This document shows, in pieces, positions 60,801 to 64,000 of a stretch of DNA of 64,000 bases (position 1 is the first letter of the stretch; each line of letters opens with the position of its first letter). The stretch lies in assembly GCA_037951105.1 (NCBI GenBank), contig JBAMJV010008835.1, positions 69,070-133,069 on the forward strand. The letters are read 5' to 3'. The position numbers were made by a program, and so were the translations under genes. The notes beneath the pieces were generated by a model. It ran no database searches and was not told the origin of the DNA. It was given only the letters and a program-made list of their open reading frames with translations. The stretch comes from Echinarachnius parma. Taxonomy: Eukaryota; Echinodermata; Echinoidea; Clypeasteroida; Echinarachniidae.

Positions 60801-63024
60801 GTTGTGTATACCTTCCTTGTACATGTCAATTTTGCAGCTTCATTATTCGAGGAATAACATCAATCTGCATACTTCATTACGTGATGCCCGAAAGGAGGGC
60901 TGAATTTTCATTCTTTACACAAAAAAGTATCTCCAGGTTTGATTGGAGATTTCACGCAATGTGTTTTTAAACCATTATCTATTGTTACTGTGAAAATTAG
61001 ATGCTTTTTAATAAAAAGAGTTTAAAAATCCATAAAAGACCTTTTAAAGAGAATCCTGGGTTAATAGTACAATGTATATCACGCAATTATACATTTTAGC
61101 AGTTAAATTGTGGGTAAAATTGCACCCACTTTATTCTCAAATTTGTAAAACAAATAAGAAAGTGTTGCTACTGAGGATTTATACATAACTATCCAACACT
61201 TAAAACTTCATTTAGTATATCTACATGTACGTTACTAAATAATAAATGCCGAGCGCCTGTCTAGAAGGCAGAAGAAACCATTTTTAAAGTCTTTGGTATG
61301 ACCCGGTCTGGGTTCGAACCCGGGACCTCCCGTGCATGAGGCAGACACTCTAACCTCTATTAGCCACCATGCTCGATTTAATATATCTATTAATGTGACA
61401 TTTAAAATTTAAACATTTAAACTATGGGGTAATGGTCATGCCACGAAAGTTGGTGCAGTTTACCACAAATCCCGTGAGAGTTTTAAAGGCAACTTTCATC
61501 TCGTTCTTCTGTGTATGATTTGCCAACATAAAAATATGCTTTTGACAAAATTTCCTAGGAAGATTAATGAAGAAGACACATCAACAAAATAAATGAAATT
61601 TTCGTTTCATGGTTATCAAGCCTTTTCTTTTTTTATAAAAAATCCTTTTTTAAAATTCAGTTAGCAGGATTTTTTATTCATTGGAAACTGTGATTTTACA
61701 TTGTGATTAAACAAATACATGTATTGCTTTAAGGTCGCTTTTTTTAATTCCTGGTCATTTTCAAATAGAATTCGAGAACAGACTGAGTTTATCCCGAGAC
61801 CTAAGCCCAAGATATCGGACGATGAAGCAACATACATTTTAATTGCACTAACCCTTGGTGTCAGCATTCATTTGACAGCAGTGGCCGTTTATATTGAGAT
61901 GAAAATTGCCTCTAAAAAAACAGTGGTATTTCATGTGTGCAATGTGTGCAATAAAACTACGGGGAGAGGTATGGTGTGCAGGGTTGGGCAAAAAAGGAAG
62001 TGATTGGTTGCACACAGGACATCATGAAATAATGTTTGAATATCATCATTATTGAGATCTCATTATTGGAACCTGCCACAATTAAATACATGTAGGTTAA
62101 TCATCTCCAGTTCAAATTACAAACAAAAATTAAATATTGATTGCAATTTAGAGATTGGTTGAATTCAAAATTATCAATTATTAGAAATTATCCTCAATAC
62201 CAACTTGCAATTTATAAACTGATTTCATTATCTTCGTTTTAATGCATCTGCAAAATTCTTTTAAATCATCAACTTTATTTTTCCATTTGAGCTAGAATCA
62301 ATATCTTGCACATCTTGTCAATTATGGTGAAATTGTACTTGACATTAAATTTTGCATCACTTTATTCAATTAGAAATATTATATTAATAAGTATGCAAAC
62401 ACACATAGAAACAGATGTAACATTAATGAAAAGTTAGTAAGACGTACAATATATCACATCATACAAAATGATTTAATGTGTTTTCCCCATGGTTCTAGAG
62501 AATGTAGTTTGAAAAAAATCACACAGGTGTGAATAATTTAAAGTGAAAATGACCATATGGTCTATTATACAATATATAATATTGCAACTGACAGAAATGA
62601 TGAATAGAGAGATAGAGAACAAACATGAAGTATACTTCAAAATGAACAAAGACGATTTCAGATTCTGGATATTTATACGAGATAGAAAGTAGACGTGTAT
62701 GAAAGATTTCTAGCTAGCGGATCCTTAAAGTCTTTGTACCGTATTTGCTGGTGTATTAACCGCACCTTTTTTCAAAAAAAAAAAAAAAAAAAAAGGGGTG
62801 CGGTTAATACACGACCGTATTAGCGGCACTTTTTTTTTTTTTTTAGGGGTGCGGTTAATACACCGGAGCGGTTAATACACCGACAAATACGGTACTTCTG
62901 ATAAATTTGGTTTTGGGACATTTGTTTTTCCCGGTTCTGAGACATACCATTGTCGCATCCACACTGTTTGATCTTGTCCACGTCAGTGACATCTTCGTGA
63001 CAGGACTTGCAGAAGTAGTAGGCC
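21203..63024 (-). CDS. KCNMA1: KCNMA1/slo, large-conductance Ca2+- and voltage-activated K+ channel alpha subunit, 3' half (11 exons)
   Basis: Exons in transcript order: 63024-62948, 57253-57164, 52810-52745, 46849-46789, 31927-31801, 31483-31259, 29356-29026, 24897-24796, 24329-24199, 22878-22684, 21802-21203. All phases agree, giving 667 residues plus stop. The protein starts in the linker after RCK1 ([13 protein letters not shown], with the CXXCH heme-type motif), passes a variable basic linker, enters RCK2 at CTGMFHW, and contains [36 protein letters not shown], the Ca2+ bowl [36 protein letters not shown] and KRYTITNPP, in the order of fly and human Slo. The channel is a plasma-membrane tetramer whose cytosolic RCK domains form the Ca2+ gating ring. 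The pore and RCK1 must lie past the right edge. The Ser/Pro/Asn-rich C-terminal tail is longer than in most vertebrate isoforms. It is transcribed towards the FAM241B-like gene. Several introns hold partial exon copies. Fly Slo shares RRGS and NVPMITEL before the bowl. Confidence 0.97.
21895..22683 (-). repeat. Tandem repeats carrying three copies of a KCNMA1 exon 3' end and donor
   Basis: The last 85-95 bases of the exon at 22684-22878, with its donor and about 100 bases of intron, recur at about 22484-22580, 22280-22370 and 21975-22060, spaced about 200 bp (the last interval is about 305 bp and includes a 23-C run). All three copies keep CGGGGTAAG or CGGGTAAG at the donor; their former coding frames are damaged. 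Intron words such as CTCATTATCAAAG repeat with them. Confidence 0.92.
22132..22154 (+). repeat. C homopolymer, 23 bp
   Basis: An uninterrupted run of 23 C inside the exon-derived tandem array; G-rich on the transcribed KCNMA1 RNA. Confidence 0.95.
22684..22878 (-). CDS. KCNMA1: KCNMA1 exon: post-bowl RCK2
   Basis: Sixty-five codons: [54 protein letters not shown]. It matches human [20 protein letters not shown] and [20 protein letters not shown]. Phase 0 at both ends, so skipping would also keep the frame but would remove part of the RCK2 fold. Both edges have intronic copies. Confidence 0.98.
23022..23092 (-). repeat. Copy of a KCNMA1 exon 5' edge and acceptor
   Basis: On the minus strand TTTCTCTAG is followed by AAATACTTCAACGACAATGC and CCTCACGCTAATCAGGAC, nearly the first 40 bases of the exon at 22684-22878 with its acceptor. 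Adjoining intron sequence (AATTAAAGAAAATACAGTGG) also matches that next to the true exon. It lies about 190 bp upstream of the real acceptor. Confidence 0.9.
23163..23299. mobile_element. TA-ended MITE, TACCGTATTT family (copy 1)
   Basis: TACCGTATTTACTGGTGTAT at the left and ACACCGGCAAATACGGTA at the right, with TTAACCGCACCTTTTTTC repeated inverted inside. The same family is at 62737-62894. Confidence 0.85.
23480..24042 (+). mobile_element. MITE, AGGGATAGT family
   Basis: Ends CTTAAAGGGATAGTTGAGTT and ACTCAACTATCCCTTTAAG, with GAGGGCGCTACAC / AGAGTGCCCTCTTG towards the middle. It is inserted inside an array of exon-edge copies: exon-like ATGAGTGAGTC(A/G)AGAATG lies on both sides. Confidence 0.85.
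24098..24135 (-). repeat. Copy of the calcium-bowl exon 3' edge and donor
   Basis: Minus strand ATTCTCGACTCACTCATGAG then CGCAGTAAGTTATA, which is the last 23 bases of the exon at 24199-24329 plus its donor with a few changes, 94 bp downstream of the real donor. A more decayed copy is at 23451-23480. Confidence 0.88.
24199..24329 (-). CDS. KCNMA1: KCNMA1 exon: calcium bowl
   Basis: Encodes (V)[20 protein letters not shown] followed by [20 protein letters not shown] and MSA. The run of five Asp residues plus flanking Asp/Gln is the canonical Ca2+ bowl of RCK2, unchanged from fly and human. The 3' edge with its GTAAGT donor is duplicated in the intron at 24098-24135. Confidence 0.98.
24466..24688. 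mobile_element. MITE, GTGACCSGCTATAGC family
   Basis: TGTGACCGGCTATAGCAAAT and CGCTATAGCGGGTCACA are the ends; CGGCACTTGTC / GACAAGTGCC lies just inside. It sits between the two KCNMA1 exons at 24.3 and 24.8 kb. Confidence 0.85.
24796..24897 (-). CDS. KCNMA1: KCNMA1 exon: pre-bowl segment with RRGS
   Basis: Reads [20 protein letters not shown] then [13 protein letters not shown]. Fly Slo has [16 protein letters not shown] at this place, where RRGS is a PKA-type site. Acceptor CACACTAG, donor GTAATTC, phase 1 in and 1 out. Confidence 0.96.
24898..29025 (-). other. KCNMA1 intron, 4.1 kb
   Basis: AT-rich sequence with few recognisable repeats, in contrast to the other introns. A C run (27767-27783), a cluster of TGATGTCAT/ATGATG words at 26.50-26.56 kb and a TG run near 27.32 kb are the only marked features. 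No alternative exon was identified. Confidence 0.7.
29026..29356 (-). CDS. KCNMA1: KCNMA1 exon: RCK2 with acidic insert
   Basis: Begins [20 protein letters not shown] and continues [20 protein letters not shown], both diagnostic of Slo1. The second half is an acidic low-complexity insert ([20 protein letters not shown]) absent from fly and human forms as I recall them. The exon leaves one base before GTGTGTGG; two other GT sites slightly earlier would give the same phase, so the exact 3' end is uncertain. Confidence 0.93.
29383..30786 (+). repeat. Intronic 150-bp tandem array with TGACCT motifs, flanked by GCCTCCG ends
   Basis: About eight head-to-tail units of roughly 150 bp each carry TGACCTTGACCTTTGACCT or a variant, ACCCCAATATCTACACTAAT, GATCCGTCAAC and TTGAGATATCGCGAGAACGA. 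The block begins AAAATTATGCCTCCGC and ends GGCGGAGGCATAAA; before the end lies a (GGACGGACGTAC)n tract at 30651-30740. A truncated second copy follows at 30787-30985. It resembles a dispersed invertebrate repeat rather than a coding element. Confidence 0.88.
30651..30740 (+). repeat. GGACGGACGTAC microsatellite
   Basis: GACGGACGTACG repeats passing into pure GACG repeats. It produces a spurious Val-Arg-Pro-Ser/Tyr frame on the minus strand. Confidence 0.95.
31000..31235 (+). repeat. 127-bp duplicated repeat, GGGCAATTGGGC family
   Basis: GCAACCAAAAGTGACCATTT and, 127 bp later, GCAACCAAACGTGACCATTT, each followed by CTTGCC(T/C)GACAT and a GGGC..GCTAGT end. Related to the repeat at 5.6-5.9 kb. 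Confidence 0.8.
31259..31483 (-). CDS. KCNMA1: KCNMA1 exon: RCK2 Rossmann core
   Basis: Seventy-five codons in phase 0: [20 protein letters not shown], then [20 protein letters not shown], the first beta-alpha unit of RCK2, and [19 protein letters not shown]. The base composition is much more GC-rich than the introns. An internal part is duplicated in the intron at 31553-31615. Confidence 0.97.
31553..31615 (-). repeat. Copy of an internal part of a KCNMA1 exon
   Basis: GAGTTTCGCAGCCCAATGAT then GGGCGACTGGCTGTCCCC on the plus strand copies, with few changes, bases about 31378-31436 of the adjacent exon. It carries no splice site of its own. Confidence 0.9.
31665..31790 (-). mobile_element. 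Two tRNA-like SINE remnants
   Basis: GGTTTTGAACCAGGAACCCA and GGTTTGAACCTGGAACCCA, each followed by CTTGACTACC and a CCACYAG word, read on the minus strand as a decayed A box and a B-box-like GGTTCAAACC. They lie in the 0.3-kb intron before the exon at 31.48 kb. Confidence 0.5.
31801..31927 (-). CDS. KCNMA1: KCNMA1 exon: start of RCK2
   Basis: Encodes [42 protein letters not shown]. The TGMFHW block opens RCK2 in all Slo1 proteins, and [11 protein letters not shown] is close to fly SPAKSLEDCIL. Ends in phase 0 at GTAAGAG. Confidence 0.96.
33762..33930. mobile_element. TA-ended MITE, CAGTCAAACCTG family
   Basis: TACAGTCAAACCTGTCTATA at the left and ACACAGGATTGACTGTA at the right with GGCCACC words between. 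Confidence 0.85.
34388..34690 (+). repeat. CAGA/GATA microsatellite
   Basis: Interrupted runs of (CAGA)n and (GATA)n. They create a spurious Cys-Leu-Ser-Val frame of nearly 200 codons on the minus strand. Confidence 0.95.
35398..35886 (+). repeat. 18-bp minisatellite, about 27 copies
   Basis: Unit GGGCTAGACTTAGTCCAT with a GTGCTAGACTTAGTCCAT variant. Because 18 is a multiple of three and the unit has no stop in the used frames, it is open on both strands (HGLDLV on plus, AHGLSL on minus). The rarer CTAGACCTAGTCC variant recurs 144 bp apart (35491 and 35635), eight units. Flanking words TTTAACCCCTAGG and GAGAATTCGGGCC suggest growth inside a transposon end. Confidence 0.92.
36219..36246 (+). 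repeat. CCA microsatellite
   Basis: A short run of CCA repeats (ACCACCACCACC) inside AT-rich intron. Confidence 0.9.
37573..37613 (+). repeat. T23-G18 compound homopolymer
   Basis: A run of T passes directly into a run of G. Confidence 0.95.
37828..38051. mobile_element. Foldback MITE, GTGGAATTCACAAAGGAGG subfamily (copy 1)
   Basis: Ends TGGGTGGAATTCACAAAGG and CCTTTGTGAATTCCACCCA; inner arms GTTTGTACAAACCATGGTTT and TTTACATCTATGGAATGCC are mirrored. The second copy of the subfamily is at 50433-50668. Confidence 0.9.
40011..40084 (-). mobile_element. tRNA-like SINE head
   Basis: Minus strand: GGTCTATTGGTTAGACTTCC (A-box-like) and CCCGGGTTCGAACCAAGG (B box GGTTCGAACC) 30 bases apart. The acceptor stem is not complementary, so a functional tRNA is unlikely. 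Confidence 0.5.
40856..41080. mobile_element. Foldback MITE, GGCCCGTATTCACAAAGGAGG subfamily (copy 1)
   Basis: Ends TGGCCCGTATTCACAAAGG and CTTGTGAATACGGGCCA with the same inner arms as the elements at 37.8 and 50.4 kb (TTTACATCTATGGAATGCC). The second copy of this subfamily is at 51669-51893. Confidence 0.9.
42060..42421 (+). mobile_element. MITE, GATCACTTT family (copy 2)
   Basis: AAAGTGATCCATTAACTTTG at the left and GAAGCTAATGGATCACTTT at the right. It shares CCTGTACCTTGTTGTTTGGC and AAATGTCCTCCTAATTATG with the copy at 16.9 kb. Confidence 0.8.
42526..42658 (+). repeat. Short direct duplication
   Basis: ACATCAAAGCGAACAATGCC then ACAATACGATA occurs at about 42528 and again at about 42601, each followed by CTGCCATCAA. 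Confidence 0.85.
42731..42872. mobile_element. Small foldback MITE
   Basis: CTCACCGCACTCTACACGAT pairs with ATCGTGTAGTGAG, and GATTGCGGATCTGAAC with GTTCAGATACGCAGTTG. Confidence 0.7.
43174..43534. mobile_element. Foldback MITE
   Basis: TTATAGAGTACCGAAGCTGT and the right end TCACCGCTCTATAA, then GACATCAT / ATGACGTC, AAATTTGAACTT / AAGTTCAAATTT, ATGCCCATCCGAA / TTCGGATGGGCAT: nearly the whole element pairs with itself. Confidence 0.85.
45224..45590 (+). repeat. Tandem duplication, about 195-bp unit, G-rich
   Basis: AAATTTAGTTTATGAAGGTT and AAATTTAGTTTATAAAGTTT each lead into TTTAAAGGTGGGG, GAGGGGCACCCAGAGGGG, AGGACCCAATT, AAAAAGACAAGGA. Confidence 0.88.
46440..46560 (+). repeat. CTACTA/TGCTGC trinucleotide tract
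   Basis: An imperfect tract of CTACTACTACC, TGTTGTTGCTGCTGC and CTTCTACTACT words. Confidence 0.8.
46789..46849 (-). CDS. KCNMA1: KCNMA1 linker exon (61 bp, phase 1 to 2)
   Basis: Between acceptor TTCAAGCAG and donor GTACAT the exon reads [20 protein letters not shown]. It is the only piece found that converts phase 1 (exons at 52.8, 57.2 and 63.0 kb) to phase 2 (exon at 31.9 kb), so it is probably present in every transcript. Confidence 0.85.
46901..47033 (+). repeat. 31-bp tandem repeat, about 4 copies, at a transposon end
   Basis: GAAATTAGAATCAATGCATT then ATTCAACGCTT repeats at 46901, 46932, 46963 and 46995. It runs into TAGCACAGGCCCGCTAGCCC, the same type of end as the element at 57.4 kb (AACGCTCGAAATTAGCACAG). 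Confidence 0.88.
48720..49085 (+). repeat. CGGGGGCTACTTTT repeat
   Basis: TTCGGGGGCTCC/TACTTTT recurs about six times, interrupted by a C15 run at 48931-48945 and A/T runs. The ends TCAGCAACAGCGAAAAT and TTTTTCGCTGGTCAGCAAC are roughly inverted, so a decayed element is possible. Confidence 0.65.
49405..49700 (+). repeat. Tandem repeat, 112-125 bp unit, about 3 copies
   Basis: GCTAAAGATTTCTTT, TTACACAGGCATT(A/T)CCATG, TTAATACCAATATATCCCA and TTCATACTTATCTA recur in order. A G run lies in the second copy, and a decayed fourth copy follows to about 49760. Confidence 0.88.
50433..50668. mobile_element. Foldback MITE, GTGGAATTCACAAAGGAGG subfamily (copy 2)
   Basis: Ends TGAGTGGAATTCACAAAGG and CCTTTGTGAATTCCACCCA; the same inner arms as at 37.8 kb. 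Confidence 0.9.
50785..50990. mobile_element. MITE, GCCCGGTCACATATCAACGG family
   Basis: Left GCCCGGTCACATATCAACGG, right CCGTTGATATCTGACCGGGC; TCCATCCGTTCGTCTCCG and CGTTTCCGCTATCC continue inside. A diverged half copy lies at about 1085-1165. Confidence 0.85.
51669..51893. mobile_element. Foldback MITE, GGCCCGTATTCACAAAGGAGG subfamily (copy 2)
   Basis: Ends TGGCCTGTATTCACAAAGG and GAATACGGGCCA; very close to the copy at 40856-41080, including TGATGGAGAGAGAATGTAAA. Confidence 0.9.
51979..52138 (+). repeat. 48-bp tandem repeat, 3 copies
   Basis: AGAGAAAATGGACAGATATA, CAGAGAAAAAGAGGATAGAT recurs at 51989, 52037 and 52085. Looser GATAGAT/AGAGAAAA words continue to 52.7 kb. Confidence 0.9.
52310..52408 (+). 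mobile_element. 3' end of a SINE or LINE with ATT tail
   Basis: CAGCGCATAGAGACATATGT, GATATGCGCGTTATAAATAC followed by (TTA)n. The GCGC..TATAAAT..(ATT)n arrangement is typical of short interspersed retroposon tails in invertebrates. The 5' part was not recognised. Confidence 0.5.
52745..52810 (-). CDS. KCNMA1: KCNMA1 candidate linker exon (66 bp, phase 1-1)
   Basis: A long pyrimidine tract (CCTTCTCCGCCTCTGCCTCC region) ending CTCAG precedes the exon; it reads [20 protein letters not shown] then D and ends at the good donor GTAAGACC. It falls where vertebrate BK has a variable segment (LLIPGNDQIDNMDSN in human). It is phase-symmetric, so skipping keeps the frame. Confidence 0.75.
54899..55231 (+). 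repeat. 81-bp tandem repeat, 4 copies
   Basis: GGTATCTGAAATAATTCCAG at 54906, 54987, 55068 and 55149, followed by CATGCCTTTTATCTAGTA and TTTCTTGGCTATCAT. Copies are 90 percent or more alike by eye. Confidence 0.93.
56742..57041. mobile_element. Outer foldback element with nested insertion
   Basis: ATTAACCCATCGAGGACT at the left pairs with AGCCCTCGGCGGGTTAAT at the right; CCTACAAG / CTTGTAGG lies further in. A complete smaller MITE (56818-56968) sits in its middle. Confidence 0.7.
56818..56968. mobile_element. MITE, TAGCCCATTTCATAAAACAC family
   Basis: TAGCCCATTTCATAAAACAC and GTGTTTTATGAAATGGGCTA are perfect inverted ends, with AATTATTGTAA words inside. Nested in the element at 56742-57041, so it is the younger of the two. 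Confidence 0.9.
57164..57253 (-). CDS. KCNMA1: KCNMA1 candidate linker exon (90 bp, phase 1-1)
   Basis: After the acceptor ACTCGCCAG this open exon reads [13 protein letters not shown] then [16 protein letters not shown], strongly basic like the vertebrate linker containing SPKKKQRNGG. The phases match the exons on both sides and the length is a multiple of three, so it could be skipped. The donor CACAG/GTTTCT is weak; an alternative GT at 57184-57183 would shorten the exon by 21 bp and keep the phase. Supported by phase, coding quality and location, not by a strong residue match. Confidence 0.7.
57434..58841. mobile_element. 1.4-kb DNA transposon derivative with CAACGCTCGAAATT ends
   Basis: CAACGCTCGAAATTAGCACA at the left is mirrored by AAAATTTCGAGCGTTG at the right, and both ends carry several GGCCCGR/YCGGGCC words. 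Inside, CACAATTTGAAAA occurs at about 58.11 and 58.35 kb with a third, CACAATTTAAAAA, at 58.59 kb, marking a 240-bp triplication. I see no transposase. It lies just inside the KCNMA1 intron between the exons at 57.2 and 63.0 kb. Confidence 0.8.
59630..59738. mobile_element. TA-ended MITE, CAGTCAAACCTG family (short copy)
   Basis: TACGGCCAAACCTGTCTG at the left, GCAGGTTTGACTGTA at the right. Confidence 0.8.
60005..60027 (+). repeat. C homopolymer, 23 bp
   Basis: An uninterrupted C run followed by CCTCCCC words. Confidence 0.95.
61235..61372 (-). mobile_element. tRNA-derived SINE
   Basis: On the minus strand GTGGCTAATAGAGGTTAGAG gives an A box and CCCGGGTTCGAACCC a good B box, with an anticodon-arm-like TGCCTCATGCACGG between them. 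The tail (ACTTTAAAAATGG, TTCTGCCTTCTAGACAGG, CGCTCGGCATTTATTATT) shows it is a SINE and not a tRNA gene. Confidence 0.7.
62737..62894. mobile_element. TA-ended MITE, TACCGTATTT family (copy 2)
   Basis: TACCGTATTTGCTGGTGTAT and ACACCGACAAATACGGTA are the ends. It lies 54 bp past the donor of the KCNMA1 exon at 62948-63024. Confidence 0.88.
62948..63024 (-). CDS. KCNMA1: KCNMA1 exon: end of RCK1 linker with CXXCH motif
   Basis: The 77-bp exon is entered through TTCTCAG, first completing an AGG Arg codon (phase 2), then reads [25 protein letters not shown], and leaves one base before GTATGTC. Human BK has [20 protein letters not shown] here; the CKACH motif is the site proposed to bind heme, and CXXCH is kept. 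A tandem 123-bp duplication of most of this exon lies directly upstream in the transcript (63088-63205). Confidence 0.95.
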
Positions 63025-63087
63025 CTGAGAAGGAAAAGAACAGATACAAATCAACATTTTCATTCTACAGGTCATTTGACAAGACAT

Positions 63088-63205
63088 TGTTTGATCTTAT
63101 CCACGTCAGTGACATCTTCGTGACAGGACTTGCAGAAGTAGTAGGCCCTGAGAAGGAAAAGAACAGATACAAATCAACATTTTCATTCTACAGGTCATTT
63201 GACAA
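63088..63205 (-). repeat. Tandem copy of a KCNMA1 exon with acceptor, lacking the donor
   Basis: With a 123-bp offset this repeats the acceptor TTCTCAG and the exon through AAGATCAAACA(A)TGT with only a couple of changes. It then diverges and runs into TGA four codons later, with no donor. The CKSCH motif is retained. A third, much decayed copy is recognisable at about 63206-63290. Confidence 0.92.
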
Positions 63206-63466
63206 GACTTGCATAATTAATAGGCTCTAAGAATGACAAGAATAGATAAAAGCAAAATATTAATTTTACAGTTTATTTGACAGGACTTACAGATTATAAT
63301 AAATCTGGATAAGATAAAATAATAAGTGCAGTAGATGCAAGTAAGTGGTCAAATGAATATCATGATGGGGTAACTGTTTATCTTAGTAACAGTTTTGTTG
63401 TTGGTCTATGATAGCAGTAACATTTGAGCAAAGTGACAACCTAGGGAGATCAAGACAAGTAGCCAC

Positions 63467-63594
63467 TGTACACAGCTTACCTCAATAGTCAAGTTCTGTT
63501 GCATAGTTTTTCTATGCAGGGCATCACTTTTAGTGATCACTGTAGACAGGTTGGCTGCTATAGGCAAGTGGCCACAAAGACAGGTTTGACTGTA
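63467..63594. mobile_element. CAGTCAAACCTG-family MITE, decayed left end
   Basis: The right end GACAGGTTTGACTGTA is intact; the left end is diverged (GCCACTGTACACAGC). GGTTGGCTGCTATAGG and GGCAAGTGGCCAC match the family interior. Confidence 0.6.
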
Positions 63595-63663
63595 TACCAA
63601 GATCAGATCAACCCTCTCCCTACCAGGTATTGAACTTATTGTATACATGTAGGTTGGTACTAT

Positions 63664-64000
63664 CCTTGCCTTAAGGGAAGCACTTGTGAGATGGTCCCCT
63701 TGCCTAAAGGGAAGCACTTGTGAGATGGTCCCCTTGCCTAAAGGGAAACACTTGTGAGATGATCCCCTTGCCTATAGGGAAGGACTTGTGAGATGGTCCC
63801 CTTGCCTAAAGGGAAGCACTTGTGAGATGATACCCTTGCATAAAGGACGGCCCTTGTAAGATGGTACCCTTGCCTAAAGGGAAGCCCTTGTGAGATGGTC
63901 CCCTTGCCTAAAGGGAAGCCCTTGTGAGATGGTCCCCTTGCCTTAAGGGAGGCACTTGTGAGATGGTACCCTTGCCTTAAGAGAGGCACTTGTGAGATGG
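63664..64000 (+). repeat. 34-bp minisatellite reaching the window edge
   Basis: Unit CACTTGTGAGATGGTCCCCT, TGCCTAAAGGGAAG, about ten copies with variants (GATACCC, GGACGG). It continues beyond the right end and creates a spurious minus-strand frame. Confidence 0.93.

Larger units (their letters stand above)
57254..62947 (-). other. KCNMA1 intron, 5.7 kb
   Basis: Contains the repeats listed at 57.4, 59.6, 60.0, 61.3 and 62.7 kb. Less AT-rich sequence at 60.42-60.75 kb has overlapping open frames on both strands but no known domain. 61.4-62.7 kb holds nothing recognisable. Confidence 0.65.

Noticed and set aside
61719-62003. 94-codon plus-strand frame with a hydrophobic stretch
   Set aside because: No match to a known family and no supporting gene structure.
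63664-64000. CRISPR-like array
   Set aside because: The 34-bp units are contiguous with no unique spacers, and the genome is clearly that of an animal; it is a minisatellite.

Overview
This is an animal nuclear genome window: AT-rich, full of introns, and carrying three recognisable genes inside a dense background of short foldback DNA transposons (MITEs), tRNA-derived SINE pieces, minisatellites and long G or C homopolymers. The protein sequences and repeat style (SINE tails, palindromic MITE families) fit a marine invertebrate deuterostome, most likely an echinoderm such as a sea urchin. That assignment is an inference from memory; species cannot be fixed from the sequence alone.

Left end (1-5.9 kb): the first two coding exons of DCTN4 (dynactin p62) lie on the minus strand at 3904-4032 and 1249-1498; the rest of the gene runs off the left edge. 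Head to head with it, 457 bp away, is a two-exon FAM241B-like gene on the plus strand (4490-4585, 5060-5449). It encodes a small single-pass membrane protein with an unusual Gly/Arg-rich tail. The gap between them looks like a shared bidirectional promoter.

Middle (5.45-21.2 kb): no coding gene was found. The region holds many MITEs, including two related elements in inverted orientation at 6.2-7.2 kb, a TA-ended palindrome at 7.3 kb, foldback elements at 9.5, 11.4, 11.6, 11.95, 13.6 and 15.2 kb, an array with 10-bp periodicity at 8.2-8.7 kb, and an eight-copy 60-bp array at 16.3 kb. Its right part is probably the 3' untranslated and downstream region of the next gene.

Right two thirds (21.2-63.0 kb): the 3' half of a slo/KCNMA1 (BK calcium-activated potassium channel) gene lies on the minus strand. 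Eleven exons with fully compatible splice phases can be assembled (2005 coding bases, 667 residues to the stop). They run from the CXXCH heme-type motif after RCK1, through a variable basic linker, RCK2 and the calcium bowl, to a long Ser/Pro-rich tail. The membrane part and RCK1 lie beyond the right edge.

The most unusual feature is that at least four KCNMA1 exons are accompanied in nearby introns by partial copies of themselves (called exon echoes here). Several copies keep intact GTAAG donors or AG acceptors. Other points of interest are two phase-symmetric linker exons that could be skipped, an intronic 150-bp array that repeats nuclear-receptor DR1/ERR-type motifs, and an 18-bp minisatellite that is open on both strands. 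No retroviral or virus-like element was recognised.
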